Positions 1 through 6,156 of a stretch of DNA of 6,736 bases are shown piece after piece. Under the pieces are notes generated by a model that saw only the letters and a list, made by a program, of their open reading frames with translations, searched no databases and was not told the origin of the DNA. Position 1 is the first letter of the stretch; the number at the start of each line of letters is the position of its first letter. Both the position numbers and the translations under genes were made by a program. Origin of the DNA: Streptococcus sp. A12 (lineage in GTDB: Bacteria; Bacillota; Bacilli; Lactobacillales; Streptococcaceae); contig NZ_CAJPOU010000060.1 in NCBI RefSeq assembly GCF_905372335.1, forward strand, positions 1-6,736. Direction: 5' to 3'.

Positions 1-24
1 CGTTTTTTTAGAAATATTTTAGAA

Positions 25-60
25 TTGCTTGATAGTTATTTGAAAAGCAAGCTGTATACT
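25..60 (+). promoter_or_regulatory. Weak candidate promoter and small inverted repeat upstream of the ABC operon
   Basis: A TATACT hexamer at 55-60 matches the sigma-A -10 consensus at five of six bases and would start transcription near 67, about 40 bases before the ATG. The best -35 candidate, TTGATA at 29-34, is 20 bases away, longer than the usual 16-18, so the promoter would be weak or need an activator. A 6-bp inverted repeat (TTGCTT at 25-30, AAGCAA at 45-50) fills the spacer and could be an operator. No regulator can be named. The T-rich start of the window may be the tail of an upstream terminator. Confidence 0.35.
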
Positions 61-106
61 AAGAGTGTAAAGAAAACAACTAGTCATTTGGACGAAGGAG
101 AAAACC

Positions 107-1015
107 ATGGAAAAAGTATTAGAAATTTCTCATTTGAGTAAAAAATTCGGTCATCAATACGCCTTAAATGATGTGAATCTCACCATTCGCAAAGGCGACG
201 TCTACGGTCTGATCGGTAAGAACGGGGCTGGGAAAACCACCCTCATCAAGGTCATCACCCAGTTGATTCAAGAAACTGACGGAAGCGTCTCCCTCTTTGC
301 TTCCACGAATCGCTCCCAGTGGACGCAAGCCCTGAAACGTGTCGGATCTGTCATTGAAAGTCCTGTGGCTCACAAGCATATGACCGCCTACCAAAACTTA
401 GTCTACTATTGCAAGGCTCGCCATATCCCCAATCCCGACCAGGTCATCAAAGAAACCTTGAACTATGTTGGCCTGAATAATACGGGTAAGAAGAAATTCC
501 GTGATTTTTCACTCGGGATGAAACAACGGTTGGGAATTGCGATTGCGCTCATTGCCAAACCCGACTTCCTCATTTTGGATGAACCCATCAATGGTCTCGA
601 TCCTGTCGGAATCAAGGAATTCCGTCAGATGATCAAGCGCCTCAACGATGAACTCGGCATGACCATCCTCATTTCCAGTCACATCCTCTCTGAACTCTAT
701 CTGGTGGCCAATCGCTTTGGTATTGTCGACCAAGGTCGCCTGATCAAAGAAATTAGCAAGGCTGAATTCGAAGAACAAGGAGAAGATTACATCATCCTCA
801 AGACTAGCCAGCTAGCCCTTGCGAGTCAACTGATTCAGGATCAACTCCATCACCGCATCAAGGTCATCGATAAGGATGGAGAAATCCATATCTTCGGACA
901 GACTCACGATATTAAAGTCATTGTCAAAGCCCTCGTTCAAGCGGATATTGACGTGGACGAAATCTACTATGCCCGCCAAGATCTGGAAAAATTCTTTACG
1001 GACTTGGTAGACTAG
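107..1015 (+). CDS. ABC transporter ATP-binding protein, BcrA-like (bacitracin/lantibiotic exporter type)
   Basis: This 302-residue protein is the cytoplasmic ATPase that should power the permease encoded next. Its nucleotide-binding domain covers about residues 4-215: Walker A with G37, G40, G42, K43 and T44; ABC signature SLGMKQ at 135-140; Walker B FLILDEP at 154-160 with catalytic E159; D-loop around D165; switch histidine H192. Where most ABC ATPases carry the Q-loop glutamine, the sequence reads SVIESP with E84, a pattern I associate with the BcrA/lantibiotic-immunity branch. Residues 216-302 form a C-terminal extension, also usual in that branch. The start is well supported: AAGGAG at 95-100 lies six bases before the ATG. 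The permease begins 54 bases downstream with no terminator between. Family knowledge suggests export of, or immunity to, a peptide or hydrophobic compound; the actual substrate cannot be read from sequence. Confidence 0.93.
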   Translation: MEKVLEISHLSKKFGHQYALNDVNLTIRKGDVYGLIGKNGAGKTTLIKVITQLIQETDGSVSLFASTNRSQWTQALKRVGSVIESPVAHKHMTAYQNLVYYCKARHIPNPDQVIKETLNYVGLNNTGKKKFRDFSLGMKQRLGIAIALIAKPDFLILDEPINGLDPVGIKEFRQMIKRLNDELGMTILISSHILSELYLVANRFGIVDQGRLIKEISKAEFEEQGEDYIILKTSQLALASQLIQDQLHHRIKVIDKDGEIHIFGQTHDIKVIVKALVQADIDVDEIYYARQDLEKFFTDLVD

Positions 1016-1069
1016 TCAACCCACTGTCTTGTATTACTTATCCCACTTATTTCATTTAGGAGATTTATC

Positions 1070-1822
1070 ATGTTGCATACCATTCAAGCAGATTTTTACA
1101 GACTTTTTCGCTCTAAAGGTTTTTGGATTACAGAAGCCATTCTCGTTCTCAACATACTGTCTGGAGTCATCTTTGGAGCTACCGGCCACGTCGGCGTCAA
1201 TACGGAATCCAAATTACCCCAAGCAACCGAAGTTTGGACGGGCTTTAAAGCCTTGACCAACTACTCTTCCAGCATCAGTGTGACTATCCTCTTTACCATT
1301 ATTGTCATCACCTTGGTTCTAGGAACAGACTTAACGCAAAACTTATACAAGAATAATCTGGCCTATGGGGTTTCGCGCACCAGCTACTACTTTGCCAAAA
1401 GCGCCGTTGTCCTGACCATTGCCCTCTTCCAATTTCTCGTTTCTTATGGTCTCGTCTTCTTGATCGCGACCCTCTACAATGGACTTGGAACCATGCCAGA
1501 GCACTTCCTTGCTCATTTTGGTCTGACCGTGCTGATTCAGTTCCTTTCCACTCTGGCTTGGGTCAGCATCATTTCCTTCCTCCTTTACGCTAGCCAATCC
1601 ATCACCTTGGCCTTCGTTGGCTACTTCGTTGGAAATATCCTCTTAAGTCTTCCTGCGCTTTTCTTTAAAGATATTGATATTCTCCACTATCTAAACTTGG
1701 AATTCCAATATTCCATGGTTCAAAGTACGACAGCAACGACGAACACCCTCTCTATCGCCCTTGGATTCATCCTTGTTTTTGGCTTCCTAGGACTCGCTAC
1801 TTTCAAACACAAAGATTTATGA
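1070..1822 (+). CDS. ABC-2 type transporter permease, six membrane helices
   Basis: This 250-residue membrane protein is the likely partner of the preceding ATPase. Hydrophobic segments fall at about residues 18-36, 68-86, 109-135, 148-172, 176-198 and 226-246, the six-helix layout of BcrB/LanE/LanG-like ABC-2 permeases. The N-terminus (ADFYRLFRSKGFW) and the C-terminal FKHKDL are typical of the family. About 30 residues after helix 1 (38-67) form the largest external loop. There is no large extracellular domain, so it is not a BceB/FtsX-type permease. The start is supported by AGGAG at 1058-1062, seven bases before the ATG. The operon ends in a strong hairpin at 1824-1854. Only one permease gene follows the ATPase, so the working unit is probably a homodimer of each subunit. 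Confidence 0.9.
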   Translation: MLHTIQADFYRLFRSKGFWITEAILVLNILSGVIFGATGHVGVNTESKLPQATEVWTGFKALTNYSSSISVTILFTIIVITLVLGTDLTQNLYKNNLAYGVSRTSYYFAKSAVVLTIALFQFLVSYGLVFLIATLYNGLGTMPEHFLAHFGLTVLIQFLSTLAWVSIISFLLYASQSITLAFVGYFVGNILLSLPALFFKDIDILHYLNLEFQYSMVQSTTATTNTLSIALGFILVFGFLGLATFKHKDL

Positions 1823-1823
1823 C

Positions 1824-1855
1824 AAAAAGGCTTGACGAGTGGTCAAGCCTTTTTT
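1824..1855. terminator. Bidirectional intrinsic terminator shared by the ABC operon and the histidine kinase gene
   Basis: The arms at 1824-1836 and 1842-1854 form a perfect 13-bp stem (AAAAAGGCTTGAC paired with GTCAAGCCTTTTT) around a GAGTG loop. T-runs on both strands allow it to end transcription from the permease (plus) and from the kinase (minus). It begins one base after the permease stop codon. The kinase stop codon at 1843-1845 and its last few codons lie in the right arm, so stem and coding sequence are the same bases. Confidence 0.92.
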
Positions 1856-2730
1856 CTCAGTGTAATGGTCAAGATAAACCAATCTGCCTCTGTTGCCAGT
1901 TGCAAGTCGCCCCCTAAGATCTCTACAAAATTTTGAATGATGTAGAGACCCAAGCCAGAAGACTCTTCTGTATCCGACAGATTTTCAGAGTAGAAGCGGC
2001 TAGCCAATTGGTCTAAGTGTTGGATCGGTTGTTGCACAATATTGCGCAGCTCTACCCGAATCGTGTCCTCATCCGACATCAAGGTCAAACGCGCCTGATC
2101 CTTCCCATGCTTGAGGACATTGCTGAGCATATTTTGCAAGAGGCGCTCCCAGAGCTCCGGATCCGTAGCATAATGAAGATGCTCTTCTAGCTCTACCTCT
2201 AAGGCAATCCCTGCCTCCGACAAGCTATCATAATACTGGAACAACTGCTGGGTCAGGACTTGGCTGAGATTAACGTCTGTAAGCCGAGGCTGAATAGCTC
2301 CCTCCATCAAACGTCTATATTCCAAGAGAGATTCCAGGCGTTTTGAGACGACTTGAAGATTGGAAGCAATTTTCTTCAGCTTTTCCTCTTCCTGCGTCCC
2401 ACCCTTGATGATTTGTTGGGTATAGCCCGATGCAATGGTCAAAGGCGTCCGGATATCATGAGCAATATTACTGATCGCCATATCCAAGGTCTTTTTCTCT
2501 TGAAAGGCAATCCGATTGGTCCGCTCGATCTGATCAAAGAGATCACTGACCTGCTTGGTCAAGGCGACCATTTCTTTTTTTGAAACACGTGACGTTAACC
2601 GCACCCCACTCCCATTTTGGAGCTTCTTTTGAATTTGCTCCTGCAAATCTTTGAGAGCAGAGAGTAGGCGAAGGTAGCCAAGTCCCAAGAGAAGGACAAG
2701 GACGACTAGAATTAGAACCAATCCCCACAT
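1843..2730 (-). CDS. Sensor histidine kinase, single membrane helix, no visible extracellular sensor domain
   Basis: This 295-residue kinase should autophosphorylate on H91 and pass phosphate to the regulator encoded just upstream. One hydrophobic helix (about 3-20) is followed by a charged helical linker (about 25-85), the H-box with NIAHDIRTP (H91), the dimerisation helices, an N-box with N200 and N204, and a G2 box SGLGL at 258-262. The usual DxGxG segment is degenerate: N230 stands where Asp is expected and the next glycine is missing (NIVQQPI), followed by an RFY motif at 245-247. I recall similar Asn-containing ATP lids in other kinase subfamilies, so activity is still likely. With essentially no external residues it probably senses within the membrane or through a partner protein. 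The ATG shares its A with the regulator's TAA (TAATG), and AAAGGAG at 2738-2744 lies inside the regulator's coding end, implying coupled translation. Confidence 0.92.
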   Translation of the reverse strand: MWGLVLILVVLVLLLGLGYLRLLSALKDLQEQIQKKLQNGSGVRLTSRVSKKEMVALTKQVSDLFDQIERTNRIAFQEKKTLDMAISNIAHDIRTPLTIASGYTQQIIKGGTQEEEKLKKIASNLQVVSKRLESLLEYRRLMEGAIQPRLTDVNLSQVLTQQLFQYYDSLSEAGIALEVELEEHLHYATDPELWERLLQNMLSNVLKHGKDQARLTLMSDEDTIRVELRNIVQQPIQHLDQLASRFYSENLSDTEESSGLGLYIIQNFVEILGGDLQLATEADWFILTITLRKKA

Positions 2731-3419
2731 TACTTGTCTCCTTTCAAGCGAACACCCAAGCCCCAGACGGTTTCAATATAGTCCTCATCCGAGTCTAGCT
2801 GGGCAATTTTCTTTCGGAGATTGCTCAATTGGGCATTTAGTGTATTGTCTCCTGGCAGATAGACCTCTTCCCAGACCGCTTCATACAATTCTTCCTTGGT
2901 GAAAATCTTCTTTGGATGTGCCAGCAAGGTCTCAAAAATTTGAAATTCTTTTTTGCCCAAGCGAAGCGTCTGTTCGCCAGACTCCAGTTCAAAAGTTTCT
3001 GGATTTAAGACCAAATTCTTAAAGGATAGCTTTTGCGGCGCTTGAGCTTCCTGTGCTACCGTCGTTTGATTTCGCAGCTGCACCGTCACACGAGCTGCCA
3101 CTTCATCCAGATTAAAGGGCTTGACAATATAATCATTGGCACCAGCTAAGAGGTACTGGCTAATGAGGTGTTTATCCCCAAGAGCGGTCATCATGATGAC
3201 CGGCACTTGACTCTGCAAACGGATCTCCTCCAGGACCTGGTCCCCATTTTTCCCAGGAAGCATGACATCCAGAAGGACCAAATCAACAGCTTCTTGCTGG
3301 AAGAGCCGCAGCCCTTCTGTACCTGAAAAAGCCTGAAGGACCTCATGATCTTTACTTAAGAGACTGTATAAAATTTCTTGGATATCATTATTATCCTCGA
3401 TTAATAAAATCCGTGCCAC
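2730..3419 (-). CDS. OmpR/PhoB-family response regulator
   Basis: A DNA-binding regulator controlled by phosphorylation, partner of the kinase that follows it. I place the start at GTG 3417-3419, giving 229 residues. The receiver domain (about 2-115) shows the acidic pair E8/D9, phosphoacceptor D51 in the LLDVMLPG segment, switch T78 and K100 before PF. The C-terminal winged helix (about 134-229) ends with the family's characteristic ETVWGLGVRLKG. The GTG is preceded by AAAGGAG with an eight-base gap and by the normal receiver opening (ARILLIEDN). An in-frame ATG at 3455 would add 12 residues, but it has no ribosome binding site and would lie only about six bases from the predicted transcription start. 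The target is unknown; neighbouring genes, especially the ABC exporter, are the natural candidates. Confidence 0.93.
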   Translation of the reverse strand: MARILLIEDNNDIQEILYSLLSKDHEVLQAFSGTEGLRLFQQEAVDLVLLDVMLPGKNGDQVLEEIRLQSQVPVIMMTALGDKHLISQYLLAGANDYIVKPFNLDEVAARVTVQLRNQTTVAQEAQAPQKLSFKNLVLNPETFELESGEQTLRLGKKEFQIFETLLAHPKKIFTKEELYEAVWEEVYLPGDNTLNAQLSNLRKKIAQLDSDEDYIETVWGLGVRLKGDK

Positions 3420-3467
3420 TTGCCTCGCTCCTTTTTCCTTTGAACTCCAAATCATTTCTATTCCCCT

Positions 3468-3496
3468 AGCCTATCAAATAAAAGCTCCTTCGTCAA
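3468..3496 (-). promoter_or_regulatory. Promoter of the two-component operon
   Basis: On the minus strand TTGACG (3496-3491) is separated by 17 bases from TAGGCT (3473-3468), which is preceded by TGA, giving an extended -10 that compensates for a poor hexamer. Transcription would begin near 3461, leaving a leader of about 42 bases to the GTG start. This placement argues against the longer ATG start at 3455. Confidence 0.6.
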
Positions 3497-3561
3497 TGAA
3501 AATATGAAAAAATTCTATAGTCCCCAGGTAGATCTGCATGTTAGGTCATCACAGGATGAAC

Positions 3562-3591
3562 TTGACTATCCTTTCTTTCAAAGGGTATAAT
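3562..3591 (+). promoter_or_regulatory. Sigma-A promoter of the 177-residue unknown gene
   Basis: TTGACT at 3562-3567 and a perfect TATAAT at 3586-3591 are separated by 18 bases. The predicted start near 3598 leaves a leader of about 25 bases containing a GGGAG ribosome binding site. It is the strongest-looking promoter in the window. It diverges from the two-component promoter, with about 65 bases between the two -35 boxes, room for a shared operator. Confidence 0.75.
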
Positions 3592-3622
3592 AGGACCAAT
3601 GACGCAATAGGGAGACTCATCT

Positions 3623-4156
3623 ATGAAAAAAAATGCCAAAACTAAAATCAGCCTTGTATCCATCCTTGTCATCCTGGGTGTTTCTGCAAGAATGATGCGA
3701 GTCATCCACCGACACCAAATCAGGGAGCAAAACAAACAAACCATCCAAACGACTAAAAAGGTTGCAGAGTTTCAGAAAACACTAGACGAGGAAGAAACGA
3801 AGAAACGCAACGAAACCTTCAACAAGATTTATAATGAATCCCTTGTTCGGACAAAATTTGAAAACTGGCAAAAAGTCGACGAACTTCATGGTTTGGGACA
3901 AAGAACTGGACAATTTTATATCTATAACTTTGAAAAAAAAGAAGAGATTCTCTTAGAGAATACAGATCAAGCATTTGTTCTACCCATTCGAGACAAGAGT
4001 GATAACGTCACATTTCAGGCTATTTTTGCCCACAAGGACGGCCAGTGGCACATCATGAAGCCAGACGGAAGTTCGCAGTTGCAACTAGGAGAAGCCAACA
4101 TTTCCGCTGAATCTAAGTTTGTCATCGAGAACAATGTCTTAGACTACGACAAGTAA
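3623..4156 (+). CDS. Unrecognised membrane-anchored protein with basic and coiled-coil-like N-terminal part
   Basis: I do not recognise this 177-residue protein. A lysine-rich N-terminus (K2, K3, K6, K8) precedes a short hydrophobic stretch at about 9-22, then a basic patch (R23, R26, R30, R34) and a charged, probably helical segment at about 32-75 rich in Gln, Lys and Glu. Residues 80-177 look like a compact mostly beta domain with alternating pattern (QFYIYNF at 97-103, FQAIFAH at 131-137, QWHIMKPDG at 141-149). It contains no cysteine, so it is not a lipoprotein and makes no disulfides. The hydrophobic stretch is short and flanked by positive charge on both sides, so topology is uncertain: membrane anchor or signal peptide with the rest outside is most likely. 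It has its own strong promoter, diverging from the two-component operon. A link to that system is only suggested by position. Confidence 0.8.
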   Translation: MKKNAKTKISLVSILVILGVSARMMRVIHRHQIREQNKQTIQTTKKVAEFQKTLDEEETKKRNETFNKIYNESLVRTKFENWQKVDELHGLGQRTGQFYIYNFEKKEEILLENTDQAFVLPIRDKSDNVTFQAIFAHKDGQWHIMKPDGSSQLQLGEANISAESKFVIENNVLDYDK

Positions 4157-4185
4157 ATCAGTAAGGACTCAGTTTAACTACATAC

Positions 4186-4230
4186 AAAAAGCTTAGGACC
4201 CCAGCTTGTGGTTGGGATTCTAAGCTTTTT
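4186..4230. terminator. Bidirectional intrinsic terminator between the unknown gene and the glucosidase gene
   Basis: The arms at 4186-4196 (AAAAAGCTTAG) and 4220-4230 (CTAAGCTTTTT) form a perfect 11-bp stem. The interior can extend through a G-U, an A-U and a CCC/GGG block (4199-4201 with 4214-4216). It lies about 30 bases after the plus-strand gene and about 40 after the end of the convergent minus-strand glucosidase gene, with T-runs suitable in both directions. Confidence 0.88.
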
Positions 4231-4270
4231 AGTTTATAGGGGAAAGTCGACCAGCAAGTACCGAAAACTT

Positions 4271-5710
4271 TTATTCAACAGAAGCCCCATTGGACGCAAT
4301 GACTTCTTTGTACCAATAGAAGGATTTCTTACGTGAGCGCTCCAAGCTTCCCTTACCTTCGTTGTCCCGGTCAACATAGATAAAGCCGTAGCGCTTCTTC
4401 ATTTCTCCAGTCCCAGCAGAGACTAAGTCAATACAGCCCCAAGTCGTATAGCCCCAGAGGACAACGCCATCTTCATGAATAGCATCCCGCATGGCCTTGA
4501 TGTGAGCTGCCAGGTAGTTAATCCGGTAGTCATCCTCAATCTCCCCGGCTTCATTTGGAGTATCAACGGCGCCTAGTCCATTTTCTACGATAAATAGAGG
4601 TTTTTGATAGCGATCCCAGATGGTGTTGAGCGTAATGCGGAGACCAAGAGGGTCAATCTGCCAACCCCATTCCGAACTTTCTAGGTAGGGGTTCTTCAGA
4701 GAGGCAAAGATATTGCCCGCTGTTTTTTCCCTTTCAGCTGGATCCCCTGACGCGACCCGACTGGCATAGTAGGAGAAGGAAATAAAGTCAACTGTATGGT
4801 CTTTCAACAATTGAAGGTCCTGCTCTGTCATCTCGACCGTGATACCCTGACGCTCCCACTCTTTCTTGGCATAGTTAGGGTATTCCCCACGCGCCTGCAC
4901 ATCGATAAAGAAATAGTTCTTGCGGTCTTCTTCTAGACCAGCCCAGACATCTCGCGGAGCACAGGTATGCGGATAGTTTTGACCAGCTGCCAACATACAG
5001 CCAACCTTATTGTTGGGATCAATCTCATGGGCTAGCTTGGTAGCAATGGCTGAAGCGACCAACTCATGGTGAGCCGCCTGGTATTTGACTTGCTCCTCAT
5101 TCTCCCCTTCTTCAAAGCAGAGACCCGCTCCCATAAAAGGCGCATGAAGGATCATATTGATTTCATTGAAGGTCAGCCAGTATTTGACCAAACCCTTGTA
5201 GCGAGTGAAGAGGGTCCGGCAGAGACGTTCATAACATTCCAACATCTTGCGACTGCGCCAACCTCCATACTCAGTAATCAAATGCATGGGACAGTCAAAG
5301 TGGGTAATGGTCACCAAGGGTTCAATGCCATACTTGTGGCACTCCTTAAAGAGGTCTTCATAGAACTGTAGACCTGCTTCGTTTGGCTCAAGTTCATCCC
5401 CTTTCGGGAAAATCCGAGACCAGGCAATGGACAAGCGATAGGTTTTAAAGCCCATTTCCCCAAAGAGCGCAATGTCTTCCTTGTAGCGATGGTACATATC
5501 AATACCATCCTTAGCCGGATAAAAATAGCCCTCTTCAAAGTCGAACATCTTTTTCTGACCCGTGATAATGGCGTGACGATCAGGACCAATCGGTACCACA
5601 TCCACATTGGCCAAGCCACGGCCGTCTTCATTATAAGCTCCTTCACATTGGTTGGCAGCCGTCGCCCCACCCCAAAGGAAACCATCTGGAAATTGAAGTC
5701 TATCGGTCAT
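4271..5710 (-). CDS. bglA: 6-phospho-beta-glucosidase, glycoside hydrolase family 1
   Basis: This cytoplasmic enzyme hydrolyses phosphorylated beta-glucosides (for example cellobiose-6-P, arbutin-6-P or salicin-6-P, as produced by PTS import) to glucose-6-phosphate and the aglycone or sugar. At 479 residues it has the normal family length. The GH1 N-terminal signature runs from F11 to A25 with E23. The catalytic acid/base is E183 in TFNEIN, the nucleophile E376 in IVENGLG, and W424 lies in the conserved YTTWGCID stretch. A phosphate-binding loop (about S431 to Y441, with K439, R440 and Y441 before GFIYVD) marks the 6-phospho branch. The start has a GAGG ribosome binding site seven bases upstream and the normal DRLQFPDGFLWG opening. 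It is transcribed alone: no PTS permease or BglG-type antiterminator is visible, so substrate must come from a transporter encoded elsewhere. The symbol follows the BglA/AscB family; the exact substrate is not certain. Confidence 0.95.
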   Translation of the reverse strand: MTDRLQFPDGFLWGGATAANQCEGAYNEDGRGLANVDVVPIGPDRHAIITGQKKMFDFEEGYFYPAKDGIDMYHRYKEDIALFGEMGFKTYRLSIAWSRIFPKGDELEPNEAGLQFYEDLFKECHKYGIEPLVTITHFDCPMHLITEYGGWRSRKMLECYERLCRTLFTRYKGLVKYWLTFNEINMILHAPFMGAGLCFEEGENEEQVKYQAAHHELVASAIATKLAHEIDPNNKVGCMLAAGQNYPHTCAPRDVWAGLEEDRKNYFFIDVQARGEYPNYAKKEWERQGITVEMTEQDLQLLKDHTVDFISFSYYASRVASGDPAEREKTAGNIFASLKNPYLESSEWGWQIDPLGLRITLNTIWDRYQKPLFIVENGLGAVDTPNEAGEIEDDYRINYLAAHIKAMRDAIHEDGVVLWGYTTWGCIDLVSAGTGEMKKRYGFIYVDRDNEGKGSLERSRKKSFYWYKEVIASNGASVE

Positions 5711-5739
5711 CTCTCTACCTCACTTGATTTGATAGTTCT

Positions 5740-5745
5740 ATTATA
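5740..5745 (-). promoter_or_regulatory. bglA: Probable -10 box of the glucosidase gene
   Basis: A perfect TATAAT on the minus strand lies about 30 bases before the ATG, placing the transcription start near 5733. No good -35 hexamer stands at 16-18 bases (AAGATT is the best), so an activator may be needed. I found no convincing catabolite-response site or antiterminator-type hairpin between it and the start codon. Confidence 0.5.
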
Positions 5746-5827
5746 CCCTTCTCTAACCCAAAAATCTTACAGCATCCTAGGAAAAACTGATACTATTCTA
5801 AGATTGTTTTTGTTCACGCGCAATACA

Positions 5828-5853
5828 AAAAGACCGGAGAACTCCGATTTTTT
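5828..5853 (-). terminator. Terminator-like hairpin, copy 1 of 3
   Basis: On the minus strand TCGGA and TCCGG (with a U-G pair) enclose a GTTC loop, flanked by an A-rich left arm and a T-rich right arm, with one A-C mismatch. It shares the core GACCGGA...TCCGAT (plus-strand reading) with the copies at 6131-6156 and near 6589-6609. It lies upstream of the glucosidase promoter, where no gene obviously needs a terminator in either direction. It may stop read-through from the VOC gene or end an unannotated minus-strand transcript. Confidence 0.6.
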
Positions 5854-5945
5854 AGGATGTATACAAATTGTTTTTCACCTAATTTAATATCAGCTTTTCT
5901 GAAAAAATAAGAATGATTCCTATTTTTTAATCGTAAAGAATAAAC

Positions 5946-6109
5946 TGAAACTTTCCGCCGTGAGAAAAGTGCTAGAAACACGATTGTTTCTAGCACTCGG
6001 GAGTTTTGAAACTTTAGGTTCAAAACTAAGTCATGGAACTTCCTGGATTGCTGAAATCATCCACTGGATAATTTCACCTAACGTCCGTACTCACCTAAGG
6101 AAAGTTTCA
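5946..6109. repeat. Palindromic element with 11-bp terminal inverted repeats, MITE-like or structured RNA
   Basis: TGAAACTTTCC at 5946-5956 is exactly inverted as GGAAAGTTTCA at 6099-6109. After a short unmatched spacer the pairing resumes (GTGAG 5960-5964 with CTCAC 6090-6094). Inside lie three hairpins: 5968-5997 (13-bp perfect stem, loop CGAT), 6002-6027 (9-bp perfect stem, 8-base loop) and 6052-6076 (TGAAAT and ATCC pairing with GGAT and ATTTCA, one mismatch). The inner strand also repeats TGAAACTTT at 6007-6015. I see no clear target-site duplication and no transposase. It resembles the short palindromic repeats known in streptococci in general design, but I cannot match it to BOX, RUP or SPRITE. 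A stable structured RNA is the alternative. Confidence 0.55.
5968..5997. terminator. Perfect 13-bp hairpin inside the palindromic element
   Basis: AGTGCTAGAAACA at 5968-5980 pairs fully with TGTTTCTAGCACT at 5985-5997 around a four-base loop. On the minus strand the stem is followed by a short U-run (ACTTTTCTC), so it could act as a modest terminator for a minus-strand RNA. On the plus strand the following bases (CGGGAG) do not suit termination. Confidence 0.5.
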
Positions 6110-6130
6110 AAGAAGATTTTGTATTTAATA

Positions 6131-6156
6131 AAAAGACCGGATGGCTCCGATCTTTT
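6131..6156 (-). terminator. Intrinsic terminator of the VOC gene (hairpin copy 2 of 3)
   Basis: On the minus strand an 11-bp stem (AAAAGATCGGA with TCCGGTCTTTT, one U-G pair, loop GCCA) runs into a U-rich tail, about 65 bases after the VOC stop codon. On the plus strand the same U-G pair becomes a C-A mismatch, so the hairpin is better formed in minus-strand RNA. This fits its place after the minus-strand gene. Confidence 0.75.

Noticed and set aside
1029..1256. A 75-codon plus-strand frame overlapping the start of the permease
   Set aside because: It overlaps the clearly supported permease in another frame and lacks its own ribosome binding site.
3420..3455. Longer response regulator starting at ATG 3455
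   Set aside because: No ribosome binding site, only about six bases from the predicted transcription start, and the extra residues precede the normal receiver-domain opening. The GTG at 3419 has an ideal site.
5814..5824. An 11-base match (TCACGCGCAAT) to the end of the right-edge gene, inverted at 6687-6697
   Set aside because: Matches of this length are expected by chance in a window this size, and the similarity does not extend to either side.
5808..5826. Possible catabolite-response element around the CGCG upstream of the glucosidase
   Set aside because: Aligned on its CG centre, most of the fixed consensus positions in the left half do not match.
5909..5921. A 13-base direct match to 6379-6391 inside the VOC gene
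   Set aside because: The match ends abruptly, shows no wider duplication of the VOC gene, and is only marginally unlikely by chance.
5814..6023. A 69-codon minus-strand frame upstream of the glucosidase gene
   Set aside because: Low-complexity, Lys/Arg/Phe-rich product without family resemblance. It crosses hairpin copy 1 and half of the palindromic element.
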